Source of the DNA: CALKYB01 sp964510575
GTDB taxonomy: Bacteria; Bdellovibrionota_C; UBA2361; SZUA-149; CALKYB01
Direction of reading: 5' to 3'
Length of the DNA: 64,000 bases
NCBI GenBank assembly: GCA_964510575.1
Contig: CAZECN010000011.1
Span: 18,645-82,644 of the forward strand
The notes below the pieces were generated by a model. That model saw only the letters and a program-made list of their open reading frames with translations. It made no database searches and had not been told where the DNA came from. The position numbers and the translations under genes were made by a program. Of this stretch, positions 51,415 to 58,774 are shown piece after piece. The stretch's first letter is position 1, and every line of letters begins with the position of its first letter.

Positions 51415-52068
51415 GTGGCTACTAAAAAGAAAACTACTAAAAAGAAGGCTGCTCCAAAAAAGAAGACCGCAGCTAAGAAAAAGACTACAGCTAAGAAAAA
51501 GCCAGCAGCCAAGAAAAAAACCGCTGCAAAAAAGAAAACTACTAAGAAAAAAGTAGCTAAGAAAAAGCCGGCTGCTAAAAAGAAAACAACAGCCAAGAAA
51601 AAGCCAGCAGCTAAAAAGAAAAAGACTACTGCTAAAAGAAAAACTACAGCTAAGAAGAAGCCAGCCAAGAAGAAAACAGCGGCTAAAAAGAAAGTAGCTG
51701 TAAAAGCTAAAAAGGTTGAGAAAAAACCTACTGGTCCAGTTCCACCAGCAAAGCCAATTCTTGTTACACCGAAAAATAAGAACACCAAGCAGTACACTCA
51801 GTCTGAGTTGTATGAGAGCTTGACTGGTTCTCTCGGTTTTAATAGCAAGAAAGACGCTAAGGAATTCTACGAGGCTTTTTCTGGAATGATTCAAGGCGCT
51901 TTGAAGAAGGGCTACAGAGTACCCCTTCCTGGTCTTGGAAAAATTCAGGTAAGGAAGTCTAAAGCCAGAATGGGTAGAAACCCAGCAACTGGTGAGCCTA
52001 TTAGAATCAAGGCTAAAAAGAGAGTTAAGTTTACTGCAAACAAAGCTCTTAAAGACGCAGTTCTTTAA
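51415..52068 (+). CDS. Histone H1-like tail fused to an HU domain
   Basis: The first 105 residues are a KKKTTAKKKPAAKKK-type lysine/alanine tail. The C-terminal 95 residues are an HU/IHF domain: TQSELYESLTGSLGFNSKKD, EFYEAFSGMIQGALKKGYRV, LPGLGKIQVRKSKARMGRNP and a final TANKALKDAVL. Such fusions are found in Bdellovibrio relatives, myxobacteria and some actinobacteria, where they compact DNA. The GTG at 51415 (AGAGG 5 nt upstream) is chosen; a GTG at 51409 would add two residues. A strong terminator follows 51 bp downstream, so it is monocistronic. Confidence 0.88.
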   Translation: MATKKKTTKKKAAPKKKTAAKKKTTAKKKPAAKKKTAAKKKTTKKKVAKKKPAAKKKTTAKKKPAAKKKKTTAKRKTTAKKKPAKKKTAAKKKVAVKAKKVEKKPTGPVPPAKPILVTPKNKNTKQYTQSELYESLTGSLGFNSKKDAKEFYEAFSGMIQGALKKGYRVPLPGLGKIQVRKSKARMGRNPATGEPIRIKAKKRVKFTANKALKDAVL

Positions 52069-52118
52069 GTCTAAGCTAGCGCGCTTGTTTTCTGGCGTTG
52101 CTATGGCTTAAAAAACTT

Positions 52119-52147
52119 AGCCCGGGCTTTGTCCCGGGCTTTTTTTG
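52119..52147 (+). terminator. Intrinsic terminator of the H1-HU gene
   Basis: AGCCCGGG-CTTTGT-CCCGGGCT (52119-52140) is a perfect 8-bp stem with a 6-nt loop followed by six T and G. It resembles the histone-gene terminator in loop and stem (GGGC/GCCC). Confidence 0.9.
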
Positions 52148-52290
52148 TCCAATAGTTTGTTAAATACGACTGGTCTTTCAAGCCAGAGATGGAGTTGAAG
52201 ATTGGTCCAATACTAGTCTTCTATCCTGGGTTGAATTGGTTATAAGCCTAAGTATCTGGTAATAAAGGGTATCTCTCGCCTAACTAAAAG

Positions 52291-52319
52291 TTGACAAAAT
52301 CAATCAAAAATAGTAAAAA
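52291..52319 (+). promoter_or_regulatory. Possible sigma-70-type promoter for the 541-residue secreted-protein gene
   Basis: TTGACA (52291-52296) matches the -35 consensus, 17 nt before TAAAAA (52314-52319), a poor -10. It lies about 50 bp before the ATG of the next gene, a reasonable distance. Only the -35 half is convincing. Confidence 0.3.
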
Positions 52320-52371
52320 TCCCCTCTGAGATTTGTTAACTCCGATATTGAGTTCGTATTAGAGTCAATTT

Positions 52372-53997
52372 ATGAGTCGTCCTTTTTTTCAGGCTACCCT
52401 TTGCCTCATTTCAGCCTTCGCTGGCTCCCTTAGCTTTCTTTGGATTGACTCTGCTAGTGGGCAGGAATCTACACTATCTGCACCTGCCAAAGCTGTGCCT
52501 AGAGCTGCTTCCTCTCGTTTTGATTCATTAGACACTTCTTTGGAAATCTATCGAGATCTAGATAAGGAGCCTCTCGAAACTAATCTTCCGAGGAGTAATA
52601 GGGAAGAGACTAAGCCAGTTTATGGCGCACCAGGCTCTGAAAGAGATCCATTATTCGGCTCAGACTTTGCCAAGCCTACTGAACTGGAAGTACTTGAATT
52701 AGCGTTAGAGAGAGGTGATGCAAGATCTCTTCAAATTTTAAGAGAAGAGGTTCTAGAAAATAAGAGTAATTATCGTTCGGAGATTCTACCTGCTTTGGAG
52801 AGTATGGTGCTTGCGGAGATCTTGCTTAGATTTAAGAGTATAGATTGGAAAGAGTGGGCCGAAATAGGAGTTGCTGGTGGATCCAAGATGACGCCAGCCA
52901 GAAGCTTTGTTGAGAATATTTCTGGAGTAAATACGGAGTTGGGTATTTTTGCCGACACGGCAGGACACTTAATGCACCGACTATATTTACGGACCGAATC
53001 TGGTTCTAGTTTTGATCTTAAACTAGAATTACAGGATTTGATTAACAATGCAGACAGCCTAGTTGGTGTGAGGGCCAACAGTTATGTTCCAGCCGCTTAT
53101 CTTTTTTCTCCCTCAATTATTTCTAATCAAAGCTTTGTTTCTGCATTAGAGAGCAAGAGATGCCAGTTTTTTGCCAAGTTCGTTGAGGCCAGGGCTGACT
53201 GGGTTGAAAAACAAATCAATTTGTTGGGCGAGCTGGAATTTAGCCGATGCGATCCAGTTGTGGAGTCTAAAGTTGCTGGAATTATTAATCGTGTATCTAG
53301 GAACGGCAGTAAGTCGCTAAGAGAAAACTTATTAAGAGACAATAAACTCGTTTCTAAATTGGAGACTTATGCGCAAACTTCTGAAGTTGTTAAGAAGCGA
53401 ATGGCTAGTCTGTATTCTGCGCGTTCAATAGATTTCCTAGAGGCCGGTTCCTTTGAGGAAGCAAAAGTAAATCTCAGAACCGCTGAGAAACTTTACCCTG
53501 GACAGGAACTATATAAAGGAGTTCGGTCTTATATTCGTGCGTCCCTGGCGCAGCCTGCTGAGCCGGAAGTGATGAAAGTGCAGGGGGAGGAAGCTTCAGA
53601 AGATCAAGGGCCTTCTGGATCTTTGACTGAAAACGAAGAAGCCGGTGAAGTTGAACAAGACTTAGAAGCTGATGAATACGAAGATTCTGAGTTAGGGATA
53701 GCGGATGATCTGGAGGAGACTTCTGAGTCTTTTGAGGAGGAAGAATTCCGCGAGGAGTCCTCCGGAGGAGGTTGGATATTTACTGCCATGGTTTGGGTAA
53801 TTATAATTACCATTTTAGCTGGAATTGTCCTTTTCTTCGTAAAAAGGTTGGCTGAATCAAGACTTTCAGGAGCCAGTGAATTCTCGGATTCTAAGGCCCC
53901 AGCTGATTTTGAGGACGAGGACTTCTGGGATCAGGACTCAGAAGAGCCTGAGATTTCTGAATTTGAAGCCGACTTGGATAAGGTCAACGATCTCTAG
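52372..53997 (+). CDS. Exported protein with acidic tail and C-terminal membrane helix, unknown function
   Basis: A signal peptide (PFFQATLCLISAFAGSLSFL) is followed by an alpha-helical region of about 370 residues with repeating helix pairs (LESMVLAEILLRFKSIDWKE, SLRENLLRDNKLVSKLETYA). A highly acidic stretch precedes a C-terminal membrane helix (GWIFTAMVWVIIITILAGIV, near residue 475), and a polar acidic tail follows. The helix may anchor it with the body in the periplasm. No family recognised. The next gene is preceded by a repeat copy at 54027. Confidence 0.72.
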   Translation: MSRPFFQATLCLISAFAGSLSFLWIDSASGQESTLSAPAKAVPRAASSRFDSLDTSLEIYRDLDKEPLETNLPRSNREETKPVYGAPGSERDPLFGSDFAKPTELEVLELALERGDARSLQILREEVLENKSNYRSEILPALESMVLAEILLRFKSIDWKEWAEIGVAGGSKMTPARSFVENISGVNTELGIFADTAGHLMHRLYLRTESGSSFDLKLELQDLINNADSLVGVRANSYVPAAYLFSPSIISNQSFVSALESKRCQFFAKFVEARADWVEKQINLLGELEFSRCDPVVESKVAGIINRVSRNGSKSLRENLLRDNKLVSKLETYAQTSEVVKKRMASLYSARSIDFLEAGSFEEAKVNLRTAEKLYPGQELYKGVRSYIRASLAQPAEPEVMKVQGEEASEDQGPSGSLTENEEAGEVEQDLEADEYEDSELGIADDLEETSESFEEEEFREESSGGGWIFTAMVWVIIITILAGIVLFFVKRLAESRLSGASEFSDSKAPADFEDEDFWDQDSEEPEISEFEADLDKVNDL

Positions 53998-54026
53998 CTG
54001 GGATTTCTAGCCTCCTTTCTTTATGC

Positions 54027-54057
54027 CCTCTGGCCATGCACCCCTTTGGCGGATATA
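54027..54057 (+). repeat. Dispersed copy of the linker element from the 16-kb repeat array
   Basis: CCTCTGGCCATGC at 54027-54039, an 8-nt gap, then GGCGGATATA at 54048-54057 match, with the same spacing, the linker in the array at 16341-16371. Only the middle eight bases differ. The copy keeps 4 bp of the hairpin (GCCA/TGGC). It precedes a glycosyltransferase gene, and its tail TATAAT (54054-54059) could work as a -10 box. Confidence 0.65.
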
Positions 54058-54115
54058 ATGAGCGCTAGTTGATTCGTTAATAACCCAATTTATTAGTGGG
54101 TTAAGTATTCTTTAA

Positions 54116-55492
54116 ATGTCTGTGTCCAAAAGCAGTTTTAATATTGCCTGGTTTTCCCCACTTGGAGAGAATCTCAAGTCTGCCTTACTTACCAAAGAGG
54201 TCGTGCCGGAACTTACTTCTAGAGGGCACAGAGTTATCGTCTATGTTGGGGATCAAGATTGGCTTGAGATTGTTGGTGGAAGTAAACAGGCTGAGCCAGG
54301 TGTCATCAAGTTAGGCGAGTTAGAGGCCCGACATTTCTTGAGAGCTTTTCAAGACGATCATCAAAAGGAATTCGATTTTGCTATTAGTAATATTGAAGAT
54401 GATCAGCGCTCCGCTTTTTGTCAAATTTCTTCAAGTCGCTGGCCAGGCCTAACCCTATTTTACGACGCTAACTTAAATCGCCTTGAACATGATAAAGTGT
54501 CCCATGCCACTACAGGCGTGGCTCTTGATGAGCAGTTAAAAGAAAAGTTTGGAGAGGATGCTCTCAAGCTCGGAGATTTTTCTATTCGTGGATGGTCTTT
54601 AGAAATTTTCGACCGTTACCTTCCCAATGGTAGAGAAGAGTTTCTTAGTGCTAATAGAGCTTTGGCTTTTTTTGAAAATGTTTACCAACATATTTCAAAG
54701 GAAGTAGACTGTTCTTTTTGCCCTTTTCCCTTATCCCCTGTTTCAGAATTAGAGCAGAGGCGCCAACGAAAAGAAGCCAGGAGTCAAAGAAAATTACCTG
54801 ATGATTCTTTAGTTTTGTCTATTTTTGGAATTGATTTTCTTAGGAACTTTACAGAAGAGACCGCAAAAGCTCTGGCTTTAGCTTTGGAAAATAGAAAAAG
54901 TTTAGAGGGTGAAGTTTGTTTGTTATGGCTTGTTGATGTTGATCAACCCGCTGAGCTTGATAAGTTAAACAAGGTTCTTGAGGATAGTAAGCTAGGTGAG
55001 AAAGTTGCCCTGTCTGTGGAGCAAGTTGGTAATGAGGGAGATTTGACAGCTGGGCTCCTTGCTTCAGATCTTTTTCTAGATATTAATTATGATCTACTGC
55101 GTGGCCCCAGTTTTGCCCAATTGCTCTGTCGAAAATACTGTGTTCCAATGATCAGTAGTGACTCTAGCCTGCCATACACAATTAGACCTGAGATGCAGGA
55201 AGGTTTAGTGCTTGGCCTCTCCCATGTCTTGCTCGGTATTTTAAATGAGCCAAAAAAACTAATTCAAATGACAGAGGCAATGAAACTGTCTTTAGAGCAG
55301 TGTACATCTGCAGCGAGTTTTTGCTCACAGATTGAAGGTCTGGCTAGCGGAGAAAAACTAAAAGATAAGCTCCAAGAGGAGAGAGCTTTAGTCAAACAAC
55401 AGCGGCAGAAGCTTCTTGGTGATGTGGTTGAGGGTTTTGGAGTGCAAGGGATAGATCAGGCTGGGATGAAACTGTTTGCAGATGAAGGCTAA
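54116..55492 (+). CDS. GT-B-like glycosyltransferase (probable)
   Basis: The protein begins NIAWFSPLGENLKSALLTKE, like GT-B enzymes with an N-terminal Rossmann entry, and has a second Rossmann-like half (LSIFGIDFLRNFTEETAKAL, VCLLWLVDVDQPAELDKLNK and DLFLDINYDLLRGPSFAQLL). Similarity to family 4 glycosyltransferases is suggested but weak. The final codons overlap the next gene start. With the following GT4 gene it forms a polysaccharide cluster. Function beyond this is inferred. Confidence 0.65.
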   Translation: MSVSKSSFNIAWFSPLGENLKSALLTKEVVPELTSRGHRVIVYVGDQDWLEIVGGSKQAEPGVIKLGELEARHFLRAFQDDHQKEFDFAISNIEDDQRSAFCQISSSRWPGLTLFYDANLNRLEHDKVSHATTGVALDEQLKEKFGEDALKLGDFSIRGWSLEIFDRYLPNGREEFLSANRALAFFENVYQHISKEVDCSFCPFPLSPVSELEQRRQRKEARSQRKLPDDSLVLSIFGIDFLRNFTEETAKALALALENRKSLEGEVCLLWLVDVDQPAELDKLNKVLEDSKLGEKVALSVEQVGNEGDLTAGLLASDLFLDINYDLLRGPSFAQLLCRKYCVPMISSDSSLPYTIRPEMQEGLVLGLSHVLLGILNEPKKLIQMTEAMKLSLEQCTSAASFCSQIEGLASGEKLKDKLQEERALVKQQRQKLLGDVVEGFGVQGIDQAGMKLFADEG

Positions 55493-56759
55493 TAGTAAAG
55501 CTAAATATAAGATAGCGGTAGTTCTTCCCCGGTACGGTAAGTCTCTTGGAGGGGGTGCCGAGACTTTAGTTAAAACCGTGGTTGATCAGGCATTGGCAAG
55601 GAATACGGTAATTGAAACTGCAGAGGTCTGGACCACGTGCGCTTTGGACCACAGGACTTGGGATAATGAATTGCCTCCTGGCAAATCCGTTGAAGATGGT
55701 ATTGAAGTTCATCGTTTCCCTGTTGATGACCGAGATTTAGAGGTTTTCTTGCAAGGGGAATTTGCGATCCGTGATGGGATTCGCATGTCTCTCGACCAAC
55801 AATTGGATTGGATGGCAAATAGTGTAAATGCCTCTGGGCTATATAAGCAGATTAAAGAAAATCACCACCGTGTGGACTTTATACTTTTCGCTCCTTATTT
55901 GTTTGCGACTAGTTTTTGGGGCAGCCAAATTTGTCCAGAGAAATCAATTGTATTCCCGTGCCTGCATGATGAAGGTTATGCTTATCAACCGATTTTCAAG
56001 GCAATGTTTTCAAGAGTGTCAGGTTTGATATTTAATACAGATGCTGAACGAGAATTAGCCCGAGATATCTACAACTTCGCTAACTTAGATCAGAGGTCTG
56101 AGGTAGTTGGTATGGGGTTTTCAGACTCTTCAAAGGGATCAGATAGTTTAAGTTCTGTTAGTAAGAAAGCTCTGGATTTACCGATCGAGGCTCAAGGAGA
56201 TTATATTCTCTACTCTGGTAGGAAAGAGCAGGGGAAGAATCTTGATTTGTTGATCGAATACTTTTCAAAGCTTCAACAACGCAACCCTTCCCTTAAAAAC
56301 CTTAAGCTAATACTTATTGGTGCAGGTGAGATTAACTTTTTAGAGGAGCTTCCTGGAAATGTTTTCGATTTAGGCTTTGTCTCTGAGGAGATGAAGGAAG
56401 CTCTATTTGCCAATTCTTTGTTTCTTTGTCAGCCTTCTTTAAACGAGTCTTTTTCTATTGTGATGATGGAGTCCTGGCTTCAGGGCTGCCCAGTAGTGGT
56501 GCACGGAGAATGTGCCGTTACTAGGGATAACGTCGTTCGATCATCTGGAGGTTTGTTCTTTACTTCTTTAGAAGAATTCGAGGCTGTAGCCCTGAGATTA
56601 GTTGAGCAGCCAGATCTTCGTAAAAAGCTCGGCCTTAACGGTAAGGGATACGTCGAAGCGGTCTATGACTGGAGAGCGGTGCTTGAGAGGTTTGGTAATG
56701 CTCTTGAGAAGTTCTCCTCTTTAGCTGAAGTATCCCAAGATTTCGAAAAGGCGATCTAG
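55482..56759 (+). CDS. Family 4 glycosyltransferase
   Basis: GT-B enzyme with the N-terminal Rossmann motif (YKIAVVLPRYGKSLGGGAET), GRKEQGKNLDLLIEYFSKLQ for the donor domain, LILIGAGEINFLEEL and the ESFSIVMMESWLQGCPVVVH motif (E-x7-E) that binds the nucleotide sugar. Start at the ATG of 55482, overlapping the preceding stop. The TTG start of ligA follows one base after the stop. It probably adds a sugar to an envelope glycan. Confidence 0.85.
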   Translation: MKANSKAKYKIAVVLPRYGKSLGGGAETLVKTVVDQALARNTVIETAEVWTTCALDHRTWDNELPPGKSVEDGIEVHRFPVDDRDLEVFLQGEFAIRDGIRMSLDQQLDWMANSVNASGLYKQIKENHHRVDFILFAPYLFATSFWGSQICPEKSIVFPCLHDEGYAYQPIFKAMFSRVSGLIFNTDAERELARDIYNFANLDQRSEVVGMGFSDSSKGSDSLSSVSKKALDLPIEAQGDYILYSGRKEQGKNLDLLIEYFSKLQQRNPSLKNLKLILIGAGEINFLEELPGNVFDLGFVSEEMKEALFANSLFLCQPSLNESFSIVMMESWLQGCPVVVHGECAVTRDNVVRSSGGLFFTSLEEFEAVALRLVEQPDLRKKLGLNGKGYVEAVYDWRAVLERFGNALEKFSSLAEVSQDFEKAI

Positions 56760-56760
56760 T

Positions 56761-58770
56761 TTGTCAGCTCAAAAAAAGATTTCTAAGCGGATCGAAGAGT
56801 TAGTTGAGCAGATTAAGGATGCTAACGGAGCTTATTACCAAGAGGATAGTCCAAAGCTCTCTGATGCAGAATATGATTCACTCTTCAGGGAGCTAGAAGC
56901 GCTTGAGCGAGATCATCCTGAGCTTAAACTCAAAGATAGCCCAACTTCTAAGGTTGGCGTTGAGCTCAATACACCATTTTCTGAAGTTGTTCACCGTGTG
57001 CCAATGTTGTCTCTTCAGAATGCCTTAAACTTTGAAGAGTTTAATGCCTTTCATGCACGAACACTTAGTTCCTTAGAGAAAAAATCAACTGAGTATTTCG
57101 TGGAGTATAAATTTGATGGTCTGGGGGTTGAGCTGGTTTACGAAAATGGTCAGCTTGCAGTAGCTTCCACCCGAGGTGATGGTCTCGTCGGAGAAAATGT
57201 AACTCAAAATATTCGAACAATTTCCAGTATCCCTGAAGAAGTTGAGGGAAAGTCTCTGCCCAAAAGCTTTGAAGTGCGAGGGGAAGTGCTAATAGCCAAA
57301 AATGACTTTCAGAAGCTAAATCAGAAAAGAGCTGCAGGTGGAGAGAGTACATTCGCCAACCCTAGAAATGCTGCTGCAGGAAGCTTGCGACAGCTTGATT
57401 CTACAATTACTGCTGAGCGGCCGTTGGGTTTTTTCGCGTATTCTTTGACTTCAGAACATGATTTACCTTCACGGACTCAATCTAAATCGGTTGAGCTGCT
57501 CAAAAAGATAGGCTTCCCGGTGCAAGTGGGTTCATTGGTGTCAAATGATATCGAGGAAATTAAGGAGTGGTTCAAGCAAACTGAACTAGCCCGAGATTCA
57601 ATGCCTTTTGAAATTGACGGGGCGGTGGTTAAGCTTAATTCGTTTAAGGATCAACTTAAACTGGGGGAGCGTTCTCGTAGTCCTAGATGGGCTGTGGCTT
57701 TAAAATTTGCCCCAGAAGAGGGTTTTTCAACTTTAGTATCTATAACCACCCAGGTAGGTCGAACAGGAACACTTACGCCAGTTGCAGAGCTTAAACCAGT
57801 AGAGATTGGTGGTGTTACTGTAAAAAGAGCAACATTGCATAATCAGGATGAGATTGATCGTAAGGATATCAGGATAGGCGACAAAGTAGTTGTCAGAAGG
57901 CAGGGTGATGTCATACCAGCTGTTGTTTCAGTTTTAACGGCGGAACGGGATGGTTCCGAGCGAAAATTTAAACTGCCTTCAGCCTGCCCTGAGTGCGGAA
58001 CTACAGCAGTTCGAGATTCGGATGATGATGTAGCTTTACGTTGTCCAAATGATAGTTGTCCAGCAAAGGTAATTGAGCAGCTTAAACATTTTGTTAGTCG
58101 TAGGGCTTTTGATATCGATTGTGTAGGGGAGAAGCTTTTAGAACAGTTACTTAGTAGTGGTTTGATCACTACACCAGCTGATATCTTTAAGCTGGAGCTT
58201 GATAGCTTAATCAACCTAGAACGAATGGGGGATAAGTCCGCGAATAATATCCTTAAGTCTATTCAAGATAGTAAACAGGTCGATTTGGATCGGTTTATCT
58301 ATTCTTTAGGAATTCGTCATGTTGGACAAAGAACGGCGCAGACGATAGCTGCCGCAGCTGGGACTATTTCTAAGCTAATGGAGATGGATGTTGAAAGTTT
58401 GGAAAAGCTCGAGGACGTCGGACCAAAAGTTGCTGAAAGCATAACCGCTTTCTTTTCCTCTAGTGACAACACTGAGCTTGTTGATGATCTGCTAGCTAGT
58501 GGAGTGGCAGTTAATGAGTTTGAGGTGAAAGTTATTGAAGGGGGAGTATTTAGTGGGGAGAGAGTGGTTCTAACTGGGACGCTCAGGGAGCTTTCTCGTG
58601 AAGAAGCTAAATCACTGATTCTTGCTCAGGGTGGAGAGGTGCTTTCCTCTGTTAGTTCGAAAACAACTATTTTAGTAGCTGGTGAAAAAGCAGGTTCGAA
58701 GCTAACCAAAGCCCAAAAGCTAGGAATTAAGATCGTATCTGAAAAAGAGTTTTTGCAAAGCCTAAGTTAA
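56761..58770 (+). CDS. ligA: NAD+-dependent DNA ligase
   Basis: LigA seals DNA nicks. The adenylated Lys is in VEYKFDGLGVELVYENG (about residue 117), with STRGDGLVGENVTQNIRTI, FANPRNAAAGSLRQLDS and KFAPEEGFSTLVSITTQVGR of the nucleotidyltransferase and OB domains. A zinc site (CPECGTTAV, CPNDSCPAKV) at about 408, helix-hairpin-helix repeats (LGIRHVGQRTAQTIAAAA) and a C-terminal BRCT (VFSGERVVLTGTLRELSREE) follow. Length 669 is typical. The TTG start lies 1 nt after the glycosyltransferase stop, so ligA is cotranscribed with it. Confidence 0.96.
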   Translation: MSAQKKISKRIEELVEQIKDANGAYYQEDSPKLSDAEYDSLFRELEALERDHPELKLKDSPTSKVGVELNTPFSEVVHRVPMLSLQNALNFEEFNAFHARTLSSLEKKSTEYFVEYKFDGLGVELVYENGQLAVASTRGDGLVGENVTQNIRTISSIPEEVEGKSLPKSFEVRGEVLIAKNDFQKLNQKRAAGGESTFANPRNAAAGSLRQLDSTITAERPLGFFAYSLTSEHDLPSRTQSKSVELLKKIGFPVQVGSLVSNDIEEIKEWFKQTELARDSMPFEIDGAVVKLNSFKDQLKLGERSRSPRWAVALKFAPEEGFSTLVSITTQVGRTGTLTPVAELKPVEIGGVTVKRATLHNQDEIDRKDIRIGDKVVVRRQGDVIPAVVSVLTAERDGSERKFKLPSACPECGTTAVRDSDDDVALRCPNDSCPAKVIEQLKHFVSRRAFDIDCVGEKLLEQLLSSGLITTPADIFKLELDSLINLERMGDKSANNILKSIQDSKQVDLDRFIYSLGIRHVGQRTAQTIAAAAGTISKLMEMDVESLEKLEDVGPKVAESITAFFSSSDNTELVDDLLASGVAVNEFEVKVIEGGVFSGERVVLTGTLRELSREEAKSLILAQGGEVLSSVSSKTTILVAGEKAGSKLTKAQKLGIKIVSEKEFLQSLS

Positions 58771-58774
58771 AGGC

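Noticed and set aside
51327..51894. Hydrophobic frames antisense to the H1-HU tail
   Set aside because: Same reason: antisense of AAG/GCT-rich codons yields artificial Phe/Leu/Ala-rich frames without ribosome sites.
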